Assembly: GCA_964641415.1 (NCBI GenBank)
Contig: CAZXMW010000002.1
Span: forward strand, 62,001-126,000
Length of the DNA stretch: 64,000 nucleotides
DNA from: JAHECW01 sp964641415
GTDB lineage: Bacteria; Acidobacteriota; Thermoanaerobaculia; Thermoanaerobaculales; Sulfomarinibacteraceae
Reading direction: 5' to 3'
Position 1 is the stretch's first letter, and every line of letters begins with the position of its first letter. Shown here piece after piece: positions 35,101 to 42,473 of this stretch. Below the pieces are notes generated by a model that worked only from the letters and a program-made list of their open reading frames with translations, was not told the DNA's origin and did no database searches. Both the position numbers and the translations under genes were made by a program.

Positions 35101-35363
35101 TTGGTGATCACCTCGATGAGCGGATGCCGACCGGCATCCATGGCCTTCGGCCCGAGGATTCAAATGGCGCAGTCCATGGTCGGAAAGGTCTTGTCGAGCT
35201 GGGCCATGCGGCCGCCCAGCGTCGGCTCGAACTCGACCACGGTCACCGGGATCCGTGCGTTGGCGAGGTCGAGGGCGGCCTGGATGCCGGCGATCCCGCC
35301 GCCGATCACCAGTGCCCGCCGCTTGACCGCCGCGGTTCCCTCGATGTCGATCAGCTCGTCCAT
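32193..35363 (-). CDS. hdrA: Double-module HdrA, predicted selenoprotein (TGA = Sec68)
   Basis: Reading through one TGA (35162-35160), this is a 1056-residue protein with two HdrA modules. The first lacks the N-terminal VCHCG domain and begins at the FAD loop VIGGGIAGIQAA. It then has PTMDCAI-U-ILGPKAMDAGRH (C65, U68) and the ferredoxin motif CVACGLCVDRCPQ. A complete second module starts with RVGVMVCHCGVNIAG and has a second FAD loop VVGGGIAGIQAA, but the CxxU/CxxC position is lost (LYPTMRPSCEVLGEK). The C-terminus has two [4Fe-4S] motifs, CRGCGDCVDICQ and CKGCGTCASWCP. Two flavins in one chain suggest a pseudo-dimer. Start ATG at 35363. Its TGA context closely matches the other hdrA copy. 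Confidence 0.87.
35122..35162 (-). promoter_or_regulatory. Candidate bacterial SECIS element of the double hdrA
   Basis: UGA (35162-35160) is followed after 20 nt by GGAUGCC-GGUC-GGCAUCC (35139-35122), a perfect 7-bp stem with a GGUC loop. Loop and spacing are the same as in the other hdrA, although the surrounding codons differ. Confidence 0.77.
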
Positions 35364-35397
35364 TGAGTCTTGCCCCTTCTTCCTGGTTCTCTGCCCT

Positions 35398-35477
35398 CAA
35401 TTCTCGGCCTTGAGTTCTCAATCCTCAGCCGCAAACTCACGTGATCACGAAGATTGAGAACTCAAGGCCGAGAATTG
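35398..35477. repeat. Perfect 26-bp inverted repeat with CAATTCTCG ends
   Basis: The left arm (35398-35423) begins CAATTCTCGGCCTTGAG. The right arm (35452-35477) is its exact complement, ending CTCAAGGCCGAGAATTG. The 28-nt middle contains CACGTGATCACG. It fills the spacer between korC and the double hdrA. The outer nine bases equal those of the element at 27352-27430. Confidence 0.88.
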
Positions 35478-35486
35478 AGAATTGGA

Positions 35487-36083
35487 TTACTTCCCGACCA
35501 TCACCTCCTCTTCCCGCACCGCCTCGGCGGCAGCGCCGTACTCTTCTTCATAGGCGTTCCAGCCGGCGTCGAAGGCACGGAGGTTGAGCTCCTGGGTGCC
35601 GTCGGGCACCGACTCCGCTACCGCCTCGCGCATGGCCTCCGGGGGCACGAGCCCGGTCGCTGCGGCGAAAAAGCCGACCATGACGATGTTCTGGACGATC
35701 GCCCGTCCGAGCCCCTCGGCGATCCGGGTCGACGACACTCCGAAGCAGGACTGGCCGTCCTTGGGACGCGGCGTCACCAGGTCCTTCTCGTAGATCAGGG
35801 TGCCGGTGTCCTTCAGCTCGTCGCGGAAGGTCTCGTAGCCCTCGGCCGACATCACGACGAAGATGTCGGGGCGACCGATGTACGGATACAGGACCTCGGT
35901 GTCCGAGATCGCCAGGGTCGTCGAGCACGCCGAGCCCCGGGCCTCGGGGCCGAAGCTCTGGATCATGGTGGCGTGCTTGCCGGCGTTGACCGCGCAGGAG
36001 CGGCCGATGATGTGGCCCGACAGCACCACCCCCTGGCCGCCAAAGCCGGTGATGCGGATCTCCACCCGGTTCGAGTCGCTCAT
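35487..36083 (-). CDS. korC: 2-oxoacid:ferredoxin oxidoreductase, gamma subunit
   Basis: A 198-residue gamma subunit (PF01558). Signature segments are RITGFGGQGVVLSGHIIG near the N-terminus, TMIQSFGPEARGSACSTTLAIS and VYPYIGRPD-like LYPYIGRPDIFVVMS. With KorA, KorB and KorD it forms the enzyme that converts a 2-oxoacid (most likely 2-oxoglutarate) and CoA to acyl-CoA, CO2 and reduced ferredoxin, or the reverse. It is the last kor gene, 315 bp downstream of korB. Unlike the other kor genes it is not overlapped by its neighbour; a repeat element lies between. Confidence 0.9.
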   Translation of the reverse strand: MSDSNRVEIRITGFGGQGVVLSGHIIGRSCAVNAGKHATMIQSFGPEARGSACSTTLAISDTEVLYPYIGRPDIFVVMSAEGYETFRDELKDTGTLIYEKDLVTPRPKDGQSCFGVSSTRIAEGLGRAIVQNIVMVGFFAAATGLVPPEAMREAVAESVPDGTQELNLRAFDAGWNAYEEEYGAAAEAVREEEVMVGK

Positions 36084-36237
36084 GTCAAACCGCCTTTCTC
36101 CGCGAGGCTGGAAAGCTGGTGCAGAGCCTTAAAAGCGGGACCGCCGGGACCGGGGCGACCGACCTGGAGGCCCGTCGATTCCGCGCGACGGGGGCCCGTG
36201 GCGACGATCGCGGCACATTCAAGGCCGCGGCTATCAC

Positions 36238-36378
36238 CAAGGTCCGTAGCGAAAGGTGCAAGACGCCTTGATATTCGGCGCTCTCGCAAGATGAGGGAGC
36301 GTAGTCGTACTTGCGGTACGTCGAGCGAGCGAATCGAGAAAGCGGCGAAGATCATGGTGGATTGCGCCTTGCAGCCGG
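36238..36378. repeat. Imperfect cruciform repeat between korB and korC
   Basis: A roughly 140-bp imperfect palindrome centred on CGTAC-TTGCG-GTACG (near 36306-36321). The arms share GGTGCAAGACGC/GCGCCTTGCAGCC ends and GATATTCGGCGC/GCGGCGAAGATC middles. It has no convincing gene. Sequences of this kind (a CGTAC centre flanked by GCGAATCGAG) recur in spacers of other bacteria, to my recollection. Confidence 0.6.
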
Positions 36379-36398
36379 AGATTGGTGAGAAGGCCGGG

Positions 36399-37289
36399 CT
36401 AGTCATGGAGCCATCCCCCCTCCGGCGGCATCGGCACGTAGCGGTCGCCCAGCACCTGTCCGTAGTGGTCGTGCATCGCCTCGAGGAAGGTCGGCCGCTC
36501 CTCGTTGACGAAGTTGCCGCAGACGATGGTTTCCTGGTAACCGATGCCGACCTCCCGGGTGTCCGCACCGTGCTTGATCACGGCGTTGTCGTGGTAGAAG
36601 CGCATGAGCTCGAGGCCGCCGCCGAGTCGATTGAGACGCGCGTACAGGGTCGAGCAGGGCGCGATCACCTCGATGAAGCGGAAGCCCTTCTGCCGAAGCG
36701 CCATCCGTATGCACTTGGTGAGCCGCCGGATATGCAGGCAGGTCCAGCGGGAGACGAAGGTGGCGCCGCAGCTCGCTGCCAGGTGGGGCAGATTGAAGGG
36801 CCGCTCGAAGTTGCCGAAGGGCATCGTCGAAGACTTGGCGGTGACCGGTGTCGTGGGTGCGTTCTGGCCGCCGGTCATGCCGTAGATGAAGTTGTTGACC
36901 AGGATCACGAGCAGGTCCATGTTGCGGCGGGCGGCGTGAATGAGGTGGTTGCCGCCGATCCCGGACAGGTCGCCGTCACCCGAGAACACCACCACCTCGA
37001 GCTCGGGACGACCCAGCTTGAGCCCTGTGGCGAAGGGCAGGGCACGGCCGTGGGTGGTGTGGAATGCGTCGAGCTTCATGTAGCCCGCGACCCGGCCGGT
37101 GCAGCCGATGCCCGAGCAGATGGCGACCTTGTCGAGATCGACGTCGGACTCGTCGAGCGCGGTGGCGAAACACTTGACGACGGTGCCGATCCCGCAGGTG
37201 GGGCACCAGATGTGGGGCATCCGATCCATCCGCAGGTAGGGCGCGATGGGGTGCTCTTCCATGCGCGGGGGGGTAGTCACGGCGCTCAT
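36399..37289 (-). CDS. korB: 2-oxoacid:ferredoxin oxidoreductase, beta subunit
   Basis: A 296-residue thiamine-diphosphate subunit. The Mg/ThDP motif runs from VVFSGDGDLSGIGGNHLIHA to VILVNNFIYGMTGGQ (GDG...NN). Three family cysteines are seen: WCPTCGIGT, CSGIGCTGR and the later APCSTLY; these could hold the [4Fe-4S] cluster next to the cofactor. It is the carbanion-forming half of the Kor enzyme. The ATG at 37289 overlaps the korA stop by 4 nt (ATGA). Confidence 0.93.
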   Translation of the reverse strand: MSAVTTPPRMEEHPIAPYLRMDRMPHIWCPTCGIGTVVKCFATALDESDVDLDKVAICSGIGCTGRVAGYMKLDAFHTTHGRALPFATGLKLGRPELEVVVFSGDGDLSGIGGNHLIHAARRNMDLLVILVNNFIYGMTGGQNAPTTPVTAKSSTMPFGNFERPFNLPHLAASCGATFVSRWTCLHIRRLTKCIRMALRQKGFRFIEVIAPCSTLYARLNRLGGGLELMRFYHDNAVIKHGADTREVGIGYQETIVCGNFVNEERPTFLEAMHDHYGQVLGDRYVPMPPEGGWLHD

Positions 37290-38443
37290 CTGGCTGCCTC
37301 CACGATTGCCTTGCAGATGGCCTCTGGGTTGTGGACGCCGCCACCGGCGTGGGGCACGTGGATCGCCGGTGCCCGGCCGGCCGCGCAGCGCTCCACCTCG
37401 AGCACTATCTGGCCCATGTTGATCTCGGGAACCACGAACGCCTTGACCCGATCGGCGAGCTCGCGGATCCGCTTCTCCGGGAACGGCCACACCACCACCG
37501 GGCGCAGGAAGCCGACCCTGACCCCCTGACGGCGGGCGAGGTCAATGCCCATGCGCGCCACCCGGGCGGTGATGCCGTAGGCCACCACCACCACCTCGGC
37601 GTCGTCCAGGGCATGCTCGTCGAAGCGGACGATGTCGTCCACGTTGCGATCGATCTTGTCGATGATCCGCTGGACGTTGAGCTGCTGGGTTGCGGCCGAC
37701 ATCACCGGGTAGCCGCGCTCGTCGTGGGTCAGGCCGGTGGTATGGAAGCGGTAGCCGTCCCCGGCCCTCACCATGTCCGGCACCGGCCGGCCGTTGACCT
37801 TGTAGGGCAGGTACTCTCCGGGCTTGGCGTCGGACAGTTTTCTGGCAACGACGTCAATCTGGTCGGCCGGCGGAATCACGACCTTCTCGGTCATGTGCCC
37901 GACGCACTCGTCCATCATGAACATCACCGGCACCCGGTAGGTCTCGGCCATGTTGAACGCGTCGACGGTGAGGTCAAAGGCTTCCTGGGGAGACTGCGGC
38001 GACAGGGCGATGATCCGGTAGTCGCCGTGGGATCCCCAGCGGGCCTGCATCATGTCCGCCTGGCCCACCATGGTCGGCAACCCGGTCGACGGCCCGCCGC
38101 GCTGGACGTTGACGACAACGCACGGGGTCTCCATCATCGCCGCCAGACCGATGTTCTCCATCATCAGGCTGAAGCCCGGGCCGGAGGTCACCGTCATGGA
38201 CTTGGTGCCGGTCCACGCGGAACCGGCCACCGCCGCCATGGAGGCGAGCTCGTCCTCCATCTGGATGAAGGTCCCGCCCATGAACGGGAACCGGGAGGAG
38301 ATCCGCTCCACGACCTCGGTCGACGGAGTGATCGGGTAGCCGGCGACGAAGCGGCAGCCCGCCGCCATGGCCCCCTCGCCGCAGGCGTAGTCGCCGTCGA
38401 GGTAGTGGACACCCGTCAGAACGCCCTTGGGATCGGTCTTCAA
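37286..38443 (-). CDS. korA: 2-oxoacid:ferredoxin oxidoreductase, alpha subunit
   Basis: A 385-residue alpha subunit. Landmarks: GEGAMAAGCRFVAGYPITPSTE, QMEDELASMAAVAGSAWTG, MTVTSGPGFSLMMENIG, and NVQRGGPSTGLPT, all typical of the pyrimidine-binding domain of this superfamily, then the C-terminal transketolase-type domain (VVVVAYGITARVARMGI). I chose a TTG start at 38443. It has GGAGG 6 nt upstream, and TTG overlaps the ferredoxin stop codon (AATTGA), which indicates coupling. No ATG fits the conserved N-terminus. Confidence 0.92.
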   Translation of the reverse strand: MKTDPKGVLTGVHYLDGDYACGEGAMAAGCRFVAGYPITPSTEVVERISSRFPFMGGTFIQMEDELASMAAVAGSAWTGTKSMTVTSGPGFSLMMENIGLAAMMETPCVVVNVQRGGPSTGLPTMVGQADMMQARWGSHGDYRIIALSPQSPQEAFDLTVDAFNMAETYRVPVMFMMDECVGHMTEKVVIPPADQIDVVARKLSDAKPGEYLPYKVNGRPVPDMVRAGDGYRFHTTGLTHDERGYPVMSAATQQLNVQRIIDKIDRNVDDIVRFDEHALDDAEVVVVAYGITARVARMGIDLARRQGVRVGFLRPVVVWPFPEKRIRELADRVKAFVVPEINMGQIVLEVERCAAGRAPAIHVPHAGGGVHNPEAICKAIVEAAR

Positions 38444-38772
38444 TTGAGGGCCTCCTCTCCCGCTGCCGCATCCTCCTCCGCGGCGGAGGTGCGCACCGCA
38501 TCGACCGCCACGTCGTCCCCGGCCGGAACGCAGAAGATGGCGAAGTCGGGGCAGATCATCTCGCACAGATTGCAGTTGACGCACTCGCCCTCGACCGCCA
38601 CCTCCGGCGGGTGGTATCCCTTGGCGTTGAAGGCCTCGGACATGACGAGCACGTCCTTGGGACAGTACTCGACACAGAACGCACACCCCTTGCACCGGTC
38701 GGCGATGATCACGACCTCGCCGTGGGGCACCGTCACCTGGTCAAAGTCGAGCGGCTTCCGCCAGTATCGCAT
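38440..38772 (-). CDS. korD: 2-oxoacid:ferredoxin oxidoreductase, delta (ferredoxin) subunit
   Basis: A 110-residue di-cluster ferredoxin. The two [4Fe-4S] motifs are CKGCAFCVEYCP and CVNCNLCEMICP. It is followed by an acidic Ala/Glu-rich tail. It accepts electrons from KorB and passes them to free ferredoxin, or possibly directly to HdrA in this context. The start is the ATG at 38772, with GGAGGA upstream. It is the first structural gene of the kor-hdr unit. Confidence 0.9.
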   Translation of the reverse strand: MRYWRKPLDFDQVTVPHGEVVIIADRCKGCAFCVEYCPKDVLVMSEAFNAKGYHPPEVAVEGECVNCNLCEMICPDFAIFCVPAGDDVAVDAVRTSAAEEDAAAGEEALN

Positions 38773-38795
38773 CAGAGCTTCCTCCACAGGCTTTC

Positions 38796-38851
38796 CGCGT
38801 CCGCGTCCGCGTCCGAGATCACGCGAGTCGTGAATGGTGAATCGTGAGTCG
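38796..38851. repeat. CGCGTC hexamers and AGTCGTGAATG-type units, marR-korD spacer
   Basis: CCGCGTCCGCGTCCGCGTC is followed by degenerate GTCGTGAATGGTGAATCGTG units. The array ends at the stop codon of the marR gene (38852). Confidence 0.65.
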
Positions 38852-39463
38852 TCACGCCTCGACCCCCCGTTTCGGCTTGAGCGCGCACTCGCCCTGGAGC
38901 TCCTCGACCGAGCAGTTCGGCCGGTAGTAGCCGGCGCACCGCATGCACGGCGCATCCGGCACGGCGTGTCGCCGCAGCAGGCCGAGGCAGACCTCCTCAA
39001 GAAGGTCGGCCAGTTGCTCGGTGCGCTCGGGCCCGAGCTCCTCGATCACCGGCGCCAGTCGAGCGGCCTTGAGCCGCTCGTAGTCACGGACCAGCTGCTC
39101 ACCCGCCGGGCTCGCCGACAGCAGGGTCGCCCGTCGGTCGACGGGCGAGGTCTCGCGGACGACGAGACCGAGGGCCTCGAGACAATCGAGGTTCTTGCTG
39201 CTCGACGCCGGAGACACCCCGAGACATCGAGCGAGCTCACCGACCTGGAGCTCGGAGTTGGCCGTGATGAGCTTGAGAAAGCAGAACTGGGGCCGCGTCA
39301 GTCTGTGATCGCAGAACCCCTCGAGGAAAGACGACTCCAGGAACTCTCGGAGCAGCGAGCCGAGGATATGCCCATACCGCAAAAAGCGATAGAACCCTTC
39401 ACCGGGAATCGGGGGTTCATTGTGAAACCCGGCGAGGTCGAGCCGACCGTCTCCGAGGGACAT
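38852..39463 (-). CDS. MarR-family regulator with C-terminal cysteine cluster
   Basis: A 203-residue winged-helix regulator. The DNA-binding part is LTRPQFCFLKLI ... LQVGELARCLGVSPASSSKNLDCLEALGLVVRETSPVDRRATLLSASPAG. The C-terminus adds CMRCAGYYRPNC and, after eight residues, another Cys (SVEELQGEC). That pattern could bind an Fe-S cluster or zinc and make the regulator redox-sensitive; this is inference. It is the first gene on this strand before korD, so it is a natural candidate to control the kor-hdr cluster and itself. The start is the ATG at 39463. Confidence 0.85.
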   Translation of the reverse strand: MSLGDGRLDLAGFHNEPPIPGEGFYRFLRYGHILGSLLREFLESSFLEGFCDHRLTRPQFCFLKLITANSELQVGELARCLGVSPASSSKNLDCLEALGLVVRETSPVDRRATLLSASPAGEQLVRDYERLKAARLAPVIEELGPERTEQLADLLEEVCLGLLRRHAVPDAPCMRCAGYYRPNCSVEELQGECALKPKRGVEA

Positions 39464-39495
39464 ACTTCATCGCGTCAATATTTCAATCGACTAAA

Positions 39496-39523
39496 AATTT
39501 ATGTTCTAAAATTAAATTGTCAA
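39496..39523 (-). promoter_or_regulatory. Probable promoter of the marR-kor-hdr cluster
   Basis: On the minus strand TTGACA (39523-39518) is followed 16 bp later by TAAATT (39501-39496), in a very AT-rich tract that stands out from the surroundings. AATTTTAG and AATTTTTAG occur as direct repeats between and over these boxes, and are possible regulator contacts. The upstream gene is in the same orientation, so this region also bounds the second kor operon. Confidence 0.6.
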
Positions 39524-39712
39524 GTGTCTGTATTATAGAGAGATAGAGACTGAGACACCGATTCTATGTGAACAAAAGCACGACGCTTGCTCACATTGAT
39601 CAAAAAGGACCTCGGGTCGCTTGAATCGACTGCTGTACTTTTCGAAAAAATTGAGAATCGAGACCCGGGAGGCGGTCCGCCTCCCGGAAGGCTTCGCGGT
39701 CGAGATGCGCCG

Positions 39713-40591
39713 TCAGAAGCTGGGATAAAACGCGCTCAGCATCTCCTTGGTGCTCGCCACGTCGTGGCCGGCCATGGCCCGCTGCTTCATGTCCTCGAGA
39801 CGGTCCGTGAGCGACGGCAGGTCGACCTTGTACAGAATGCCTGTGGTGATCTTGTCCTTTTCGCGGGTGAACGGTACCGAGCTGGCCCGCCGCGCCGGGT
39901 CGTAGTCTTCGGGCAGATAAGCGAGCTTTTCCTTCATCTGTTTGAACTGGTCGTCGCCGCGCCACGTGACGCAGGGGGACATGACGTTGAGGAACGAGAA
40001 CCCACTGTGACTCAGACCGTCGATGATGAGCTCCGTGAGGTTCTTCATGTCGCCGGAGAACCCCCGAGCGACCCAGGTCGCGCCGGTCGAGATCGCGAGC
40101 TCGCACGGATCGACCGCCGGCTCGGGGTTGCCCCAGTAGGTCGACTTGGTCTTGTCCCCGGTCGGCGTGGTCGGCGCCACCTGACCCTTCGTCAGGCCGT
40201 AGATCTCGTTGTCCATCAGGATGTAGAAGACATCGAGGTTGCGCCGGCAGGCGTGGAGCAGGTGGTTTCCGCCGATGGCGAGACCGTCTCCGTCGCCGCC
40301 GACCGCAATGACCGTGAGCTCGGGCCGGGCCGACTTGACGCCCGTCGCCAGCGTGAGAGCTCGACCGTGAACGCCGTTGAAGCCGTAGGTCTTGACGTAG
40401 CCGGGCAGCCGGGACGAGCAGCCGATGCCCGACAGAATGACCGTGTTCCAAGGCTCGATCTGGAGCTGGGCCATGGCGCGGTAGAGGGCGTTGAGCACTC
40501 CGAAGTCGCCGCACCCGGGACACCAGACCGGCTTGAGCCCCGACTTGTAGTCGCCGGGTTTGATCTCGACTTTGACCTTCGCCGAAGTCAT
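39713..40591 (-). CDS. korB: 2-oxoacid:ferredoxin oxidoreductase, beta subunit (second enzyme)
   Basis: A 292-residue ThDP subunit distinct from the one at 36399. It has WCPGCGDFGVLNALYRA, CSSRLPGY, HGRALTLATGVK, VGGDGDGLAIGGNHLLHA and ILMDNEIYGLTKGQ. This is the beta partner of the two-subunit (gamma-alpha fused) type of enzyme found in actinobacteria and some archaea. The ATG overlaps the stop of the alpha gene by 4 nt. The region 39464-39712 downstream holds the cluster promoter and no gene. Confidence 0.92.
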   Translation of the reverse strand: MTSAKVKVEIKPGDYKSGLKPVWCPGCGDFGVLNALYRAMAQLQIEPWNTVILSGIGCSSRLPGYVKTYGFNGVHGRALTLATGVKSARPELTVIAVGGDGDGLAIGGNHLLHACRRNLDVFYILMDNEIYGLTKGQVAPTTPTGDKTKSTYWGNPEPAVDPCELAISTGATWVARGFSGDMKNLTELIIDGLSHSGFSFLNVMSPCVTWRGDDQFKQMKEKLAYLPEDYDPARRASSVPFTREKDKITTGILYKVDLPSLTDRLEDMKQRAMAGHDVASTKEMLSAFYPSF

Positions 40592-42369
40592 ACCAGCACC
40601 TCCCGCCGCATCGCGCTCATCCCGAGCACCTTCTCGATCTTGTCCTCGACCTCGCCGACCGTCAAGTTCTTGCCGCCCGAGCGCTTGAAGACGTAGGTGT
40701 GGCCCTCGGGCAGCTCGAGGAAGGTCTGCAGGTACTTGTAGAACTGGGCCGAGTAGCTGAGCTCGATGACGATGACCTCGCGGACCGTCTTGATGAACTC
40801 CTGGAACTCATAGAACGGGAACGGGTAGAGCAGCTGCGGCACGAACGCGGAAACCCGCTCGCCGCGGCCGTTGGCCTTGAGGACGGCCTCCTTGACCGGA
40901 CCCTTGGACGAGCCCCAGCAGATGATTCCGACATCGGCCCTTTCGGCGCCGTAGTGCCGGAAAAAGCTGTACTTGTCACGCACCCGGCGGAGCTTGCGGT
41001 AGCGCTTGCTGTTCATCCGCTCGTGCACCAGGTACATGGAGGTCGGCGACCCCGACTCGTCGTGCTCGAGACCGTTGGTCTGGTACTCGCCGCCCTTCAT
41101 CCCGGGCCACGACATGGGCGAGATCCCCGACTTGGTTTCCTTGTAGCGCTTGTACTCCCGGAGGTCGCCGGCCGACGGAACCTGCCGGCCCACCACCTCG
41201 TGGTCGAGGGTCAGCATGGACAGCGTCTCCCGGCGCTGGGCGATGAACTGATCCGACAGCACGATGACCGGAACCTGCGCCTCCTCGGCGATATTGAAGG
41301 CCGCCACTGTGGCGTGGAAGCAGTCCTCGACGTCGGCCGGCGCCAGCACGACCCTCGGAGCGTCGCCGTGGGAGCCCCACAGGGCCTGCCAGAGATCCGA
41401 CTGCTCGCTCTTGGTCGGCAACCCGGTGGACGGTCCGCCGCGCTGGACGTCGATGATCACCGCCGGGATCTCGGCCATGGACGCCAGCCCGAGCATTTCG
41501 GTCATCAGCGCGAGCCCGGGGCCCGAGGTCGCGGTCATCGACTTGACGCCGGAGAAGGAGCCGCCGATCACCGCGCCGATGGCCGCCAGCTCGTCCTCGG
41601 TCTGGACCAGGTAGCCGCCGACCTTGGGCATGAGCTCGGACAGCAGATGGAGGATCTCCGACGACGGAGTGATCGGGTAGCCGGCGAAGAACCGGCAGCC
41701 GGCGTGGAGCGACGCCACCGCGCAGAGCTCGTTGCCCGACATCAGCAGCATGGGGTCGCTCGGGGTGTACTGCAGGCGTTTGCCCGAGGCTTCCTCTGCG
41801 ACCTTCTCGGCGTACTCGATCCCGGCCTTGAAGCCCTTGATGTTGGCCTCCAGGACCTCGGCCTTCTTCTTGCTGAACTTGCCCTTGATCGCCCGCTCGA
41901 GAGGCTCCATGGGCACCTTGAACAGCTCTGACAGCAGCCCGAGCGTGACGATGTTCTTCGCCAGCTTGGTCCCGGCGGACTCCTTGGCGAGCTCGATGAA
42001 CGGCACCGGCACCCACCGGACATCATCGGCGTCCACACCGAGATCGATCTCCTCGCGTGGGGTGTCATCGGTCGACTCGTAGAGCACGACCGCATCCGGA
42101 GCGGCCAGAATCTCACCCCGGAACTGGCCGAAGTCGGCCCAGTTGAAGACCACCAGGACCTCCACGAGATCCTCTTGGGCGAAGATCGGGTCGGCGCTGA
42201 TGCGCACCGAGCACGACGACTCCCCGCCCCGGATCTGCGGCCCATAGGCCTCGACCTTCATCACGTGCAGCCCGACCGACGCGCCGGCCTGCGCCAACAT
42301 GTCGCCGGTCGTGACGACACCGTCACCACCGGAACCGACGATCGCGAACGTGAGATCCCGTGTCGGCAT
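40588..42369 (-). CDS. korA: 2-oxoacid:ferredoxin oxidoreductase, fused gamma-alpha subunit
   Basis: A 593-residue fusion. Residues 1-190 are the gamma domain (TFAIVGSGGDGVVTTGDML, YGPQIRGGESSCSVRIS). Residues about 200-593 are the alpha domain (GCRFFAGYPITPSSEIL, QTEDELAAIGAVIGGSFSG, MTATSGPGLALMTEM, DVQRGGPSTGLPT). Enzymes of this type oxidise 2-oxoglutarate or pyruvate with ferredoxin and are often less oxygen-sensitive than the four-subunit form; which substrate applies here is not determined. The start is the ATG at 42369, with GGAGG 10 nt upstream. The frame runs further up without a better start. It is the first gene of a two-gene operon. Confidence 0.93.
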   Translation of the reverse strand: MPTRDLTFAIVGSGGDGVVTTGDMLAQAGASVGLHVMKVEAYGPQIRGGESSCSVRISADPIFAQEDLVEVLVVFNWADFGQFRGEILAAPDAVVLYESTDDTPREEIDLGVDADDVRWVPVPFIELAKESAGTKLAKNIVTLGLLSELFKVPMEPLERAIKGKFSKKKAEVLEANIKGFKAGIEYAEKVAEEASGKRLQYTPSDPMLLMSGNELCAVASLHAGCRFFAGYPITPSSEILHLLSELMPKVGGYLVQTEDELAAIGAVIGGSFSGVKSMTATSGPGLALMTEMLGLASMAEIPAVIIDVQRGGPSTGLPTKSEQSDLWQALWGSHGDAPRVVLAPADVEDCFHATVAAFNIAEEAQVPVIVLSDQFIAQRRETLSMLTLDHEVVGRQVPSAGDLREYKRYKETKSGISPMSWPGMKGGEYQTNGLEHDESGSPTSMYLVHERMNSKRYRKLRRVRDKYSFFRHYGAERADVGIICWGSSKGPVKEAVLKANGRGERVSAFVPQLLYPFPFYEFQEFIKTVREVIVIELSYSAQFYKYLQTFLELPEGHTYVFKRSGGKNLTVGEVEDKIEKVLGMSAMRREVLV

Positions 42370-42413
42370 CTTTTCGGTCCTCCCCGCGGGCATTCCATGC
42401 CCGGTCTTCGGAT

Positions 42414-42429
42414 TGTGAACCGATTCACA
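42414..42429 (-). promoter_or_regulatory. CRP-type palindrome upstream of the second kor operon
   Basis: TGTGAATCGGTTCACA (minus strand) fits TGTGA-N6-TCACA, the binding consensus of CRP-family regulators, with perfect symmetry over 12 of 16 positions. It lies 45-60 bp before the start codon. A 7-bp hairpin, CGGGCAT-TCC-ATGCCCG (42387-42403), lies between site and gene. The regulator is not in this window. Confidence 0.65.
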
Positions 42430-42473
42430 CGAATTGTCCATCCGATTCGGGCAATGCGGCCTCGACTTCGCGG

